Shown: positions 26,864 to 37,435, counted from the first letter of the stretch. The stretch: DNA of 64,000 nt from Nonlabens dokdonensis DSW-6 (GCF_000332115.1 NC_020156.1:3845501-3909500), one strand, 5' to 3'. The notes: a model not told the origin generated them from the sequence alone. Made by a program: numbers and translations.

Positions 26864-27460
26864 TTATAAATTTAACAGAACATCGTGCATTATCGATACA
26901 TAAGACTCTGTTTTGATCAAATTATTATTAATAATTACAAAATCTGATAAATTAAGTCTTTCAATATCGGTCCATTGATTATTTAATCGAGCTTCTACTT
27001 CTTTCCTAGAAACCTGATCTCTTTCCATCACCCTGCGAATTCTTTCCTCAATTTCTGTGCTAACTAAAATAACATGATCGCAGGATTGATGACCACCACT
27101 TTCAAATAAAATCGCAGCTTCATAAATGATATAAGATGTTTTCTGAGTTTTTAACCAATTTTTAAAATAGGATCTTACAGCAGGATGTAGAATAGCGTTG
27201 AGACTCTTAAGTAATGATTTATCACTAAAAACTTTAGACGCAATAAATTTCCTATCAGGAATAACGACTCCTTTAGAATCAATTATATAAGATGAGTCAC
27301 CTAAAAGTTTTTTTACAGCCGTAATAACATCTTTATCTGACTGTAGCAGCTTTTTTGAAACATCATCTGCAATAAAAATAGGGACACCAAGTCGCTCAAA
27401 CATTTTGGCAACTGTAGACTTGCCGCTTCCTATTCCGCCAGTTAAACCTATTACTTTCAT
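26864..27460 (-). CDS. coaE: Dephospho-CoA kinase
   Basis: Catalyses the last step of coenzyme A synthesis, ATP-dependent phosphorylation of dephospho-CoA. At 198 aa, the P-loop GLTGGIGSGKSTVAKMF is at residues 5-21. FIADDVSKKL near 30, LHPAVR near 92 and RVMERDQVSRKEVEARL near 143-159 complete the family pattern. The gene abuts the YbbR gene (stop and start adjacent), so they are co-transcribed with the glycosyltransferase. The pathway partner coaBC lies about 20 kb away in this window. Confidence 0.95.
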   Translation of the reverse strand: MKVIGLTGGIGSGKSTVAKMFERLGVPIFIADDVSKKLLQSDKDVITAVKKLLGDSSYIIDSKGVVIPDRKFIASKVFSDKSLLKSLNAILHPAVRSYFKNWLKTQKTSYIIYEAAILFESGGHQSCDHVILVSTEIEERIRRVMERDQVSRKEVEARLNNQWTDIERLNLSDFVIINNNLIKTESYVSIMHDVLLNL

Positions 27461-28390
27461 TTACTTTATAGTTAGCACTTGGACCTGAGATGGTGATATT
27501 CGGTAAGAGATGATATTATCATTCTTAATTTTTACTTCTGGAATGATAGAAATATTTAAATCATCAACCTTATCGTAATCAAGATAAATATCAAAATCGT
27601 TTATGTCTATGCCTTCAAATTCTGATACTGGTGATGAGAATATTAATTGTACCGTATCTGGGATAATTTTGACATCATAATCGTTTTTATTGTTCACTAA
27701 CTCTATCTGTATGTCAAATTTACCTTCTGTAACTTGAGTTGCTTTTATTGTCAATACTAACTCTTGAGGATTAAAATTTAACTCTGGATCAATATCCTTG
27801 AGATCAACTGATATAGTGGTAAGAGTATCATGAACTACAATCTTAGAATCTACAGAAACTTTAAATTCATCTAATTCATTGACTTTATTATCATTTCCAG
27901 TTATGACGACACTATCTGTCTGAAAAAATGGTTGCACCAAAGGATAATAGTTGTTACTGTACTCTGTTTTAATTTGATTAATAATCGGTACTTTCTTCGT
28001 TACATACTTTTTATATTCCAAAGCAATTTCTTGATCATCAATATCTAAAAGCTCATAAGTACGCGATTTTAATTTTCTAATGTTTTTGATGCTTTTAGTA
28101 GAGCTAAAAAACAGAGAATCGTTGCGTATATAAGTATTCTGATTAAAATCTAATTCTATACTATGATCAAATATCTTCTCCCAAATTAAAGTAAATCCGC
28201 TTGCTTTTATTTCGACAGGAATATTAACTTCCTTAGAATTTTCAAGTAAAATGATAGAATTAGGAATGTTTGTGAAACTGATATTAAAAACGACTTCTTC
28301 TCGATAATCATCTTTATATTTTGAAATAAACCATAAGCTAGCTACCACCGCCACTACTAATAAAAAACTCAATATTTTTTTATACCTCAT
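27461..28390 (-). CDS. YbbR-domain membrane-anchored protein
   Basis: A 309-aa protein with one N-terminal membrane helix (about 7-22, FLLVVAVVASLWFISKY). Repeated YbbR-like beta domains lie outside the membrane (VVFNISFTNIP, KKVPIINQIKTEYSNNYYPLVQPF, TISVDLKDIDPELNFNP, VQLIFSSPVSEFEGI). In Firmicutes YbbR/CdaR regulates the diadenylate cyclase CdaA; in Bacteroidota its job is not established and no cyclase gene is nearby here. It lies tightly between the GT2 gene (4-bp gap) and coaE (no gap). Confidence 0.85.
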   Translation of the reverse strand: MRYKKILSFLLVVAVVASLWFISKYKDDYREEVVFNISFTNIPNSIILLENSKEVNIPVEIKASGFTLIWEKIFDHSIELDFNQNTYIRNDSLFFSSTKSIKNIRKLKSRTYELLDIDDQEIALEYKKYVTKKVPIINQIKTEYSNNYYPLVQPFFQTDSVVITGNDNKVNELDEFKVSVDSKIVVHDTLTTISVDLKDIDPELNFNPQELVLTIKATQVTEGKFDIQIELVNNKNDYDVKIIPDTVQLIFSSPVSEFEGIDINDFDIYLDYDKVDDLNISIIPEVKIKNDNIISYRISPSQVQVLTIK

Positions 28391-28394
28391 AACA

Positions 28395-29396
28395 TTATTT
28401 AAAAAATAATTTAGGGAAAGCCTTACGCTCAGGAGTCTTTAATATAACAATTTTAATCCACGCTTTCAAAAAACCTATACCGTATCCATAAAATTGAATT
28501 AGCGTAGCAAATATCGACTTGAAACCTATTTTGATACCATTCTTTATCGTAGAATCTATAATTATGATCAAAAAATATACTGCAAAAAATAATACAGGCC
28601 AGAATATCCCAATTAACAAAAAAATCAAAGAAGCCAGTAAACTAAAAATAAACACAGCAGGAAACCAATACGTTAGCTTTGTAGAATCAGGATGCCATTT
28701 ATTTAAAATTACTCTTACTTTTCCAAACTTGTTCACTTGCTTATAAAATAAAGCCCATGAAATTCTTCTCTCATGATATACATGTGCTTTTGTTATTAAA
28801 GCTGTGCTGAGATTAAGTTGCCATAATCTTAAAGTTAGATCAGGATCTTCACCTGGATGAATTTTTCTAAAACCACCAGTTTGTTCAAAGGCTTTCCTGC
28901 TTAACCCCATATTAAAACTACGCGGTTGAAACCTACCTAAATTTTCATTGCCGCCTCTTATTCCGCCTGTTGTAAAAAATGAAGTCATAGAATAGTTGAT
29001 GGCCTTTTGCAAATCGCTAAAACTTTCATGCGCAGCATCAGGACCTCCATAACATTCTACATAGTCATCACTCAAATAGTTGTCCACCTCATTAAGGTAT
29101 TCTGGTGGCAAAATACAGTCACTATCTAATATGATAAAATAATCACCTGTAGCCTTTTTCATTCCATAATTGCGCGAGTCTCCAGGACCTGAATTTGGTT
29201 TAAATAAATAGGTGATATTTACGCTTTCGCGAAAGCGAGAACATACTTCTTCACAGCTTATATCAGAACCATCTTCAATAATTACCACCTCAAATTTTCT
29301 ATCAAAACTTAAGTGAGATATACTTTGAAGTAACTTCTCTATTTCTTCAGGTCTATTAAAGACAGGGACGATAAATGAATAATAAATTGGTTTCAC
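28395..29396 (-). CDS. Family 2 glycosyltransferase, membrane-bound
   Basis: A 333-aa GT-A fold enzyme. The nucleotide-sugar site starts at YYSFIVPVFNRPEE (5-18). IIEDGSD near 39, GPGDSRNYG near 73 and the metal-binding ILDSDC near 92 (DxD-type) follow. GGFRKIHPGEDPDLTLRLW near 174-192 carries the acceptor-side ED motif. Two or three hydrophobic helices occupy about 243-315. The donor and acceptor are unknown; the type is common in exopolysaccharide or glycolipid synthesis. The start is GTG, which is supported by similarity of the N-terminus. The palindrome is translated as SRFRESV near residue 56. Confidence 0.9.
   Translation of the reverse strand: MKPIYYSFIVPVFNRPEEIEKLLQSISHLSFDRKFEVVIIEDGSDISCEEVCSRFRESVNITYLFKPNSGPGDSRNYGMKKATGDYFIILDSDCILPPEYLNEVDNYLSDDYVECYGGPDAAHESFSDLQKAINYSMTSFFTTGGIRGGNENLGRFQPRSFNMGLSRKAFEQTGGFRKIHPGEDPDLTLRLWQLNLSTALITKAHVYHERRISWALFYKQVNKFGKVRVILNKWHPDSTKLTYWFPAVFIFSLLASLIFLLIGIFWPVLFFAVYFLIIIIDSTIKNGIKIGFKSIFATLIQFYGYGIGFLKAWIKIVILKTPERKAFPKLFFK
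29222..29237. repeat. Palindrome copy 7 (16 bp), in GT2 gene
   Basis: CGCTTTCGCGAAAGCG, read on the minus strand in the RFRES frame. Confidence 0.97.
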
Positions 29397-29400
29397 AAAT

Positions 29401-29408
29401 CAAAAATA
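29401..29408 (-). promoter_or_regulatory. -7 element close to the GT2 start
   Basis: Minus-strand TATTTTTG ends only 4 nt before the GTG start at 29396. If used, the transcript would be leaderless or nearly so. Confidence 0.35.
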
Positions 29409-29412
29409 GTCA

Positions 29413-29447
29413 ATAAAAAAAGGCCATTCTATAAGAATGACCTTTTT
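29413..29447 (-). terminator. Terminator of the 2601-aa surface protein gene
   Basis: Minus-strand hairpin AAAGGTCATTCT / AGAATGGCCTTT (one mismatch) with a 3-nt loop and a TTTTTT tail, just past the stop at 29468. Confidence 0.8.
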
Positions 29448-29467
29448 AATAAATAAGTAATTAAACT

Positions 29468-32400
29468 CTAGTTACGCATCACTTTCACAACTTTAGATTG
29501 CTCTCCAGAGGCAACCTCAATAAGGTACATTCCAGAAGGGAAAGCTGACAAATCAATGGTTGTAGAAGTAGCATTAGGCTTAGTTACAAATAATTGCTGT
29601 CCTAATAAGTTTCTAACGGTAATACCATCAATCACTTGCTGTCCATTAAAGCTAACAACATCATTTGTAGGATTAGGATAATAGCTGAATTCTAAAGTTT
29701 CAGAATCATCAACACCTACTGTGCCATCTACAGTAAAGTTATCTACAAAGAAATCAACGTCATTTCCATCTGCAACAGTACCATTTGTCGACCAGAATGC
29801 AAATCTCACTATGCCAGAATAGGCACTTAATGGGAAGGTTTCTTGTTGACCTACATTAGATACATTACTAGCCGAGTTGTAAGTAGCAATATTTGTCCAT
29901 GTAACCCCATTATCAACGGTTATCAAAAACTGTACTTCATCATCACTACCGAAGTTTTCAACGGTAGTCGCATCAAATGCTGTCAAAGCAATATCAAAAC
30001 TAGCTGTCAACATGGTAGATGGGTTTGTTCCTAAATCAATTTCTGGAGAAACTAACCAGTCATTCGCACCACCTAAGTTCCAGATATTAACTCGAGCAGC
30101 CTGACCAAATGTACTAGAAGGATCGTTACCGAAGTCGTCATTTATCCAGTCACCATCTACGCCGTTAGGTCCTGTAGCGATATCAGTATTATCTCCTTCT
30201 TCCCAACATGCTCCAGGGAATGTAGAGAAATCGTTTCCAGGAGTACCAGTTATAGAACCGTAAGGTGCTACAAACGGTGCGCAAAGTGTACTAAACGTCT
30301 CAACCGAAGTCCAATCACTAAAGAATCCACCTCCACAATCTGCTCTTACATAAACTTCATAATCAGTTGCTGGCATTAATGTAGAATCAGTATATGGATT
30401 ATTAGTTGTACTAGTTCCATTACCTGTCGGTACACCTGTTCCAGCAGCTTGTACAGCTACTTCCCAAACAGTTGCATTTCCATTTTCAGTCCATCCTATT
30501 GTTGCAGTATCACTACCTATAGCAGATACAGAAACTCCCGATGGTGCAGAACAGAAAGTTCCACAAGTTTGAATTCTCATAAGATCTAAAGCTATATCTC
30601 CTACAAAACCTCCTTCACCACCAGGCTCCTCTGTAGCCGTTATCTGAATATAAATAGTCTGCCCTATTAAAGTGGAAGGAAGCATTGCGCCTAACTGAGC
30701 ATACGGATCAGTTTGTGCGGTCTGTAAACTACCTACATACGTAAATACATTTGTAAAAGGTCCGGTTGCGCTTGTTCCATAACCTACTTCAAAAATAGTT
30801 TGATCACCACCGAACGAATGGAAGAAGAAAGATAATTCTAACTCATCATTTGCTCCCATAGTTAAATCTATAGGAGGTGATACCATAGATGACACAACTG
30901 GGGTACCGTTAATACCACCAGATGACTCAAAAAATACATACCTTGATCCATCTGCCGGAGCAAAAGGACCTGTTCCTGTAGAACCAGTTCCTCCATTGGC
31001 TGCCGAACCACCTGTGAAATCCCATTGACCATTTGCGGTTCCTACATCACCAGTCCAACCTCCTATACCATTCTCAAAACTATCTTCCCAGATATATCCT
31101 GGTGCACCTGTCGTACAGGAAACCCCTTGAGGACCTAATGGAAAAGTTCTAGTAGTTACAGGGTTAGTCGATGGACTAATATCCATAGGGTTACATACTG
31201 CAAATACTCTTACCTGATACGGTGTATTAGGTGTTAAATTATTAAGTATATAATTAGTATTAGAAGTAACTCCAGTTACTTGAACTGGTGTTCCTGTAGC
31301 AAAGTCTGGAGTGGCATACTCTACAATCCATTCTGTCTCAGTATTACCAGGGTTCCATGATAAATCTAAATTATCGTCTCCTATAGAATTAACCGATAAA
31401 CCATTTGGATTAGGACATGAAGGAATTTCTTCATAATTAATATCATCCAAAAACATAGCATCAAAAGTACCAGCTTGTACAAATCTAAATGCTATATGTC
31501 CACCAGTAGTTGTAAGGGATGTAAAGTTTACCGTTTGCTCAGCATATTGATCATCTGGTAAATCAGCATTAGTAAACGTCTGAATTAAGTTAAATGTGGT
31601 AATATCATTAGGATCAGACATTACACCTACTTCTAAGCCTCCAAAATCTCTATCATAAGCAAAGAATCTCACTCGCTTCGTATTATTAAGATCTGAGAAC
31701 TCAGGCATTACATAGTAAAGACCAACACTAGCGTCGCTACTACTTGTTAAATACATATGTTGAGAACCACTGTTTGCAATTAGATCATCTACTTGAACTA
31801 ATGGAGTTCCCACAGTAGCATTATCGATTATAGCATTATCACAAACAAATAAACCATTTAAAGGGTCGTTTTCAAAATCAGTAAAATATGGTGCAGTAAA
31901 TGGCAAACAAGGAGTAATGAATTGGAAAGGTCCTACCCAATCGCTATTGGTCATTGGTCCACAAATAGTTCTATAATAAACTTCATAAGAAGTTGCTGGT
32001 GTCAATGTATTATCAGTAAAAGATGTAGTTGTCAATGGAGTACCAGCAGCAGTTGGAACGCCAGTTCCATCTGGTTGCAATACATATTCATAAGACCCAG
32101 AAGGAGTTCCTAAAGTATCATTGAAACTGAAATCACCACCATTAGGACCCAAGTTTGCCACAGCAAATGAATCTGGATTAGAACAATAGTTTCCACAAGT
32201 TTCAATTCTCATTAAATCTAATGCAATATCACCTACAAATCCTGTTTCATTTCCAGGCTCCTCAGTAGCCGTAATTTGAATATGAACCGTAGCACTACCT
32301 AAGACTGAAGCTGGTAAACTTGCACCTACTAGAGCATAAGGATCGGCTTGAGCTGATTGTAAAGGACCTATATAAGTAAATACATTTGTAAAAGGTCCAG

Positions 32401-35400
32401 TAGGGGACGTTCCTACACCAACTTCAAATATGGTTTGATCACCACCTACAGAATGCATAAAGAACGACAATTCAGCCTCATCTGTTGCAGCAGAAAGGTC
32501 GATTGCTGGAGAAACCATAGATCTAGGACCAACAGTTGTTCCAGATGTCTCAAAGAATACATATCTAGTTCCATCTGCCGGAGCGAAAGGACCGGTACCT
32601 GTAGATCCAGTTCCACCATTTGCGGCTGAACCACCTGAGAAATCCCATTCACCATTTGCAGTACCAACAGCACCAGTCCATCCACCTGCACCGTTTTCAA
32701 AACCTTCTTCCCATGCAAATGCATTATCATTATTAGGACAAGTTACTCCTTGAGGCGCACTAGGTAATGTAACAAAGGTTATAGGGTTTGAAGCAGGACT
32801 TGTATCATTAGGTCCACATACTGCAAAAATTCTAACTTCATATTGCGTAGTTGAAGTTAACATATCTAATACATAACTAGTATTAGTCATCACTCCAGTT
32901 CTTGTTCCTAAAGATCCCGCACCACCTGGTGTAAATCCAGGTGTTCCATACTCTACTATCCATTCTGTTTCAGTTCCTCCTGCTGTCCAAGACAACTCTA
33001 CTGAATTCTCAGTAATATTTGCAGAAGTAACCAAACTAGGTTGCGGGCAATTAGGAATCTCTTCATAATTTACATCATCGATATACATAGCATCAAAGGT
33101 AGCAACAGGATTAAACTTAAATGCAATCCAACCACCAGTGGTTGTCAAGCTAGTAAATTCTACAGTTTGTTCCACATACTGATCATCTGGTAGGTCAGCA
33201 TTAGTAAATACTTGTACCGCAGTAAAAGTTGTAGCATCAGCTGGGTCTGTCATAGTTCCTACTTCAAGACCTCCTAAATCACGATCGTAAGCAAAGAAGC
33301 GTACTCTCTTAGTATTGTCAAGATCAGAAAACTCTGGTAAAATGTAATACATTTCTGCAGTTGCACCAGTAGACTGGCTAGCCATATTTATGTGTTGACC
33401 ACCTGAATTAGAAACTAAATCATCTACTTCTACGATTGGTGCTGTTCCAGTACCACTTCCTACAATAAGATTACTATCACAATTGTTAAGACCACCCAAT
33501 GGGTCACTATCATAATCCGTAAAATATGGAGCAGTTAACGCAGCACATCTAGTTGTAAAAGTAAATGGTCCTACCCAATTGCTAGTTCCACTTACTGCAC
33601 ATAATGATCTAACATAAAAATCATATTCTGTATTCGGTAGTAAACCGCTTATAGGGTTTGTGCTGTTAGATGAAGTAGATTGAACACCTGCGGTGCTAGA
33701 ACCTAAAACATACCCTTCAACATCATATTCAAACTCCCAAATGGTAGCCATATCATTTTCAACCCATTCTAAATTAGCTGTAGTTGAACTAATAGCGGTA
33801 GCAGCAAGGTCGCTAACATTAGCACAATCAGGTGCAACGTCTACTCTTACATTATCAATCGCAATATCTGACTCGAAAGATGAACCTTTAGTCGCCTTCC
33901 AAATGATAGTGATCGTTTGACCATTATACGCAGATAAGTCTACAATAGATTCTAGATAAGGATCAGTATCAGCAACTTGTTGAGCTCCTGTAATTAACAG
34001 TACACTAGTTTCTACTCCAGCAGCTTGAACAAAAACTTCTAGTTGATCAATATCAGCACCAGTCATGTGATAATCAAATCTCAGTTCTGGAGCAGACAAA
34101 GGAGTCAAGTCTATAAGCGGAGATGTTAATTCTGCAATATCTGCAGTAGCTCCTGCACTACCTTCAGTATACATATAATTACCAGTGGTCACACTAGGAG
34201 CAGGACCAGTTGCAGTAGATCCTGTTAAGGTAGGAGGTGCTACTACCCAATTGTAGTTAGCAACACTTCCAGACCAACAGTTTTCCGCAACAAAACCATC
34301 AGCAGCGCCTGGGAAACCATTAGTTGTAGCAGTGAAATTCTCAAAATCCTCAAAGAATGGAGCAGCAAATGAAGAACATGCTGTTTGAAAAGATACAGGA
34401 CCGGTCCATACAGACTCACCTGCTGTACCAGTACAAACTGCTCTCACGTAAACATCATAATCTGTAAATGCTGTTAAACCAGACCATGTGTATGGATTAC
34501 TTGTAGCAACTTGCTGCACTCCAGTTGTTGTAGCGTCTGGAGCAGGACTACCTGCGTCTTGGACTAGAACTTCAAAACTGGCAGTACCACCTACCGTATT
34601 ATCGATCCATGATATATCTGCCGTTGTATCTGTAAAACTATCTACAGAAACATTTGTTGGTTCTGGACAAGCGGGAGATAGTTCGTAAGTAATATCATCT
34701 AAATAAATAGCATCAAAAGTAGCTACAGGATTAAATTTAAATGCTATAAAACCACCTGTAGTAGTAAGCGAATTAAAATATACAGATTTCTCTTCGTAAA
34801 CATCATCTGCCATGTCAGCATCTGTTAATGTAACGAGAGAAGTAAAAGTCATTGGATCCGTTGGGTCAGTTATAGTCCCTACTTCAAGTTCTCCATTATC
34901 TCTATCGTACACATTAAATCTCAACCTTTTATCTGATGATAAATCGGAGAATTCTGGTAAGATGTAATAAAGTTCTGCCGAAGCACCTGCACTCTGACTA
35001 GCCATATTAATATGACGGCTACCTGAAAGTGCGATTAAATCATCAACTATGACTATAGGATCTGTAAACCCAGTTCCAATAACAATAGAATTATCACAAA
35101 CAAATAATTCATCCACAGGAACTGTTTCATAATCTGTAGTGTAGGTTACTGTAAAAGGAACACAGGCAGTTGAAAAGTTTACGGGACCAATCCAATCACT
35201 TTCCCCAGCCATTCCACCACACATCGTTCTTACGTAAACTTCATAGCTCGTTGCAGGTGTGAGACTTGAATCTGTTATCATTGTTGTTGTTGCGGCTGTA
35301 CCAGCAGCTGTTGGTATACCTGTACCAGGGGCTTGAATAACATATTCATAAGCACCTGCAGCAGTACCATTTGTATCATTAAAAGAAATATCAACGCTAT

Positions 35401-37273
35401 TTGTTGTTATATTATCTACCATCAACATATCTGGATTACTACAAAATGCACCACAAGTTTCAATTCTCATTAAATCTACAGCGATATCACCTACAAAACC
35501 AGTCTCATTACCAGCTTCTTCAGTCGCAGTTAATTGAATATAAACCGTAGAACTACCAAGTACAAAAGCTGGCATATCAGCTCCAACCAAAACAAAAGGA
35601 TCTGCTTGATTTGCTTGTAACGGGCCTTGGTAAGCAAAAATACTAGTAAAAGGACCTGTAGGAGAAGTTCCTACTGATACATCAAAAAGTGTCAAATCAC
35701 CACCAAACGAATGAAAATAAAATGAAAGTTCTGCCTCATCAGTAGCGTTAGTTAAATCTATTACTGGAGATACCATTGATCTAGGACCAACATTCGTTCC
35801 AGAGGTGTCAAAAAACACATAACCGGTTCCTACTTCTGGACCTAATGGACCAGTACCTGTTGATCCTGTACCTCCAGTTCCAGTGAAGTCCCAATTTCCA
35901 TTAACTGTTCCAGTATCACCTGTCCATGTAACGGTTCCAGAATCAAATCCATCATCCCAAGCAAACGCACTATCATTATTGGGACAAGTTACTCCGTCCG
36001 GAGCACTAGGTAATGTGACAAAAGTAGCATTCACCCATTGACTCAAATCATTTGTAGACGCATCACAAATAGCTCTTACGTACACGTCGTAGGCTGTCGC
36101 AGAAGGTAAAGACGTTAAATTTAGAGCTGTAGTTGTTTGCGTGGTACCTTGTGCTGGAATTCCTTGACCAGTACCTGGAGTTGTAATGACACCAGCTAAC
36201 GCATAATCTACTTCCCATTCTGTTTCAGCACCGCCAGCTGCCCAAGATATATCAAGAGTGGAGTCTGTTGCTGCAGCAGTTAATCCAGAAATTTCTGGAC
36301 AAGAAATACTTGTACATGCATTGTAAGGTCCACCCCAAAGACTAAAGTCTCCCATTCCACAATCATACCTAACATAAAAGCTATAACAAGTGTCTGACAT
36401 TAAACCATCGATCAATGCAAAATTTCCAAACGACCCAGACTCTGTAAAACCACCAGGTGCACCTTGTACGTAGCCATCTAATCCATAATTCACTTCATAA
36501 TTTGTACTTGTATTTCCATTAGCATCCCATGTAAACTGCACTTCAAAAGCAGATTGAGTAATAGGAGCAAAATTTGAAGGAGAAGGACAAGATTCGGCAG
36601 TTGTAAAAGTAATAGGTCCAGCAGAGGCACTCAAATCGGTTCCAGGAACGCATACCGCACGTACATATATATCATAGGTAGTGACACTACTCAAATTCAT
36701 CAAGGTAAATGGATTTGTCGGAGCTGGAACTATAACTCCACCATTGCCTACAGTATAAGGGCTAATTCCATATTCAATTTCCCATTCAGTTTCAGCACCA
36801 CCGTTAGTCCAAGCAATATCTGCTTCATTAGCTGTAACACTTGAGACTACAATATTAGTAACTACAGGACAAGTAGGACAAGAAGCATTTCCTGAAAAAA
36901 TATTCATCTGATCTGTCTGAGCTAATGGAGATTCATAAACTAAAAGACCTTCTGAGTCTAATAATCTAAATCCACCATCACCAGGAAATTCAGGTGAACG
37001 ATAGTCGATTACAATGGTCGACATATCATTTACCGTAATCGGATAAACCTCAGTATTATCCATATTAGGAGTACCTGGGTTTGTAATCACATAAGTACTG
37101 GTTACACCATCTACTGTGACATCAACACCAGTGTTACGAGCGAGGTTTGCACCACTATCCCAATCATTACCAAAAAAATCTGTTAACTCTAACTGATAAT
37201 TACACTGGGCGTGCGTTTCAACTGTCAGGATTAAACAAAACATGGCAATTAAAAAAACATAAATTTGTTTCAT
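29468..37273 (-). CDS. Giant modular surface protein with Fn3 repeats and T9SS type A sorting domain
   Basis: A 2601-aa exported protein. A signal peptide (1-22, ending THAQ) is followed by an N-terminal module (about 23-120) shared with the neighbouring paralogue. About a dozen fibronectin-III-like domains carry the recurrent YDVYVRAVC signature. Between them lie three copies of a MAM/lectin-like jellyroll (about 430-610, 1510-1700, 2050-2245; VSPxIDL, MRIETCG). Three copies of another module (about 714-864, 1261-1406, 1811-1951; YYILPEFSDL, TTGGxIAFKF) and one of a third (about 968-1151) also occur. A domain at about 2331-2524 precedes the type A sorting tail (YYPNPTND, LSAFPSGMYLIEV). Such proteins are secreted by T9SS, and the tail is cleaved during attachment. 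Adhesion is a likely role, but inferred. Confidence 0.9.
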   Translation of the reverse strand: MKQIYVFLIAMFCLILTVETHAQCNYQLELTDFFGNDWDSGANLARNTGVDVTVDGVTSTYVITNPGTPNMDNTEVYPITVNDMSTIVIDYRSPEFPGDGGFRLLDSEGLLVYESPLAQTDQMNIFSGNASCPTCPVVTNIVVSSVTANEADIAWTNGGAETEWEIEYGISPYTVGNGGVIVPAPTNPFTLMNLSSVTTYDIYVRAVCVPGTDLSASAGPITFTTAESCPSPSNFAPITQSAFEVQFTWDANGNTSTNYEVNYGLDGYVQGAPGGFTESGSFGNFALIDGLMSDTCYSFYVRYDCGMGDFSLWGGPYNACTSISCPEISGLTAAATDSTLDISWAAGGAETEWEVDYALAGVITTPGTGQGIPAQGTTQTTTALNLTSLPSATAYDVYVRAICDASTNDLSQWVNATFVTLPSAPDGVTCPNNDSAFAWDDGFDSGTVTWTGDTGTVNGNWDFTGTGGTGSTGTGPLGPEVGTGYVFFDTSGTNVGPRSMVSPVIDLTNATDEAELSFYFHSFGGDLTLFDVSVGTSPTGPFTSIFAYQGPLQANQADPFVLVGADMPAFVLGSSTVYIQLTATEEAGNETGFVGDIAVDLMRIETCGAFCSNPDMLMVDNITTNSVDISFNDTNGTAAGAYEYVIQAPGTGIPTAAGTAATTTMITDSSLTPATSYEVYVRTMCGGMAGESDWIGPVNFSTACVPFTVTYTTDYETVPVDELFVCDNSIVIGTGFTDPIVIVDDLIALSGSRHINMASQSAGASAELYYILPEFSDLSSDKRLRFNVYDRDNGELEVGTITDPTDPMTFTSLVTLTDADMADDVYEEKSVYFNSLTTTGGFIAFKFNPVATFDAIYLDDITYELSPACPEPTNVSVDSFTDTTADISWIDNTVGGTASFEVLVQDAGSPAPDATTTGVQQVATSNPYTWSGLTAFTDYDVYVRAVCTGTAGESVWTGPVSFQTACSSFAAPFFEDFENFTATTNGFPGAADGFVAENCWSGSVANYNWVVAPPTLTGSTATGPAPSVTTGNYMYTEGSAGATADIAELTSPLIDLTPLSAPELRFDYHMTGADIDQLEVFVQAAGVETSVLLITGAQQVADTDPYLESIVDLSAYNGQTITIIWKATKGSSFESDIAIDNVRVDVAPDCANVSDLAATAISSTTANLEWVENDMATIWEFEYDVEGYVLGSSTAGVQSTSSNSTNPISGLLPNTEYDFYVRSLCAVSGTSNWVGPFTFTTRCAALTAPYFTDYDSDPLGGLNNCDSNLIVGSGTGTAPIVEVDDLVSNSGGQHINMASQSTGATAEMYYILPEFSDLDNTKRVRFFAYDRDLGGLEVGTMTDPADATTFTAVQVFTNADLPDDQYVEQTVEFTSLTTTGGWIAFKFNPVATFDAMYIDDVNYEEIPNCPQPSLVTSANITENSVELSWTAGGTETEWIVEYGTPGFTPGGAGSLGTRTGVMTNTSYVLDMLTSTTQYEVRIFAVCGPNDTSPASNPITFVTLPSAPQGVTCPNNDNAFAWEEGFENGAGGWTGAVGTANGEWDFSGGSAANGGTGSTGTGPFAPADGTRYVFFETSGTTVGPRSMVSPAIDLSAATDEAELSFFMHSVGGDQTIFEVGVGTSPTGPFTNVFTYIGPLQSAQADPYALVGASLPASVLGSATVHIQITATEEPGNETGFVGDIALDLMRIETCGNYCSNPDSFAVANLGPNGGDFSFNDTLGTPSGSYEYVLQPDGTGVPTAAGTPLTTTSFTDNTLTPATSYEVYYRTICGPMTNSDWVGPFQFITPCLPFTAPYFTDFENDPLNGLFVCDNAIIDNATVGTPLVQVDDLIANSGSQHMYLTSSSDASVGLYYVMPEFSDLNNTKRVRFFAYDRDFGGLEVGVMSDPNDITTFNLIQTFTNADLPDDQYAEQTVNFTSLTTTGGHIAFRFVQAGTFDAMFLDDINYEEIPSCPNPNGLSVNSIGDDNLDLSWNPGNTETEWIVEYATPDFATGTPVQVTGVTSNTNYILNNLTPNTPYQVRVFAVCNPMDISPSTNPVTTRTFPLGPQGVSCTTGAPGYIWEDSFENGIGGWTGDVGTANGQWDFTGGSAANGGTGSTGTGPFAPADGSRYVFFESSGGINGTPVVSSMVSPPIDLTMGANDELELSFFFHSFGGDQTIFEVGYGTSATGPFTNVFTYVGSLQTAQTDPYAQLGAMLPSTLIGQTIYIQITATEEPGGEGGFVGDIALDLMRIQTCGTFCSAPSGVSVSAIGSDTATIGWTENGNATVWEVAVQAAGTGVPTGNGTSTTNNPYTDSTLMPATDYEVYVRADCGGGFFSDWTSVETFSTLCAPFVAPYGSITGTPGNDFSTFPGACWEEGDNTDIATGPNGVDGDWINDDFGNDPSSTFGQAARVNIWNLGGANDWLVSPEIDLGTNPSTMLTASFDIALTAFDATTVENFGSDDEVQFLITVDNGVTWTNIATYNSASNVSNVGQQETFPLSAYSGIVRFAFWSTNGTVADGNDVDFFVDNFTVDGTVGVDDSETLEFSYYPNPTNDVVSFNGQQVIDGITVRNLLGQQLFVTKPNATSTTIDLSAFPSGMYLIEVASGEQSKVVKVMRN

Positions 37274-37339
37274 AATAAAGTTTTAAAAAATTGTTTTGAA
37301 AGCTATGAAAATAAGAATAATTTAAGTTCTGAGCATAGT

Positions 37340-37347
37340 CAAAGTTA
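37340..37347 (-). promoter_or_regulatory. -7 element upstream of the 2601-aa gene
   Basis: Minus-strand TAACTTTG (TAnnTTTG), 66 bp upstream of the ATG. No TTG at the proper spacing. Confidence 0.35.
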
Positions 37348-37383
37348 ATTATTCGTTAACTGGTAATATTTAAGGATTAAAAA

Positions 37384-37413
37384 AAAAGGATCACAATAAT
37401 GTGATCCTTTTTA
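37384..37413 (-). terminator. Terminator of the 1940-aa surface protein gene
   Basis: Perfect stem AAAAGGATCACA / TGTGATCCTTTT with an ATAA loop and A/T runs on both sides. It lies 24 bp beyond the stop, so the two giant genes are separate transcription units. Confidence 0.85.
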
Positions 37414-37435
37414 ATAGAAAGAGTTGTGACAAAAT

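Noticed and set aside
32446..32730. 94-codon minus-strand frame and other frames inside the giant genes
   Set aside because: They are shadows of repetitive low-complexity coding sequence in another frame.
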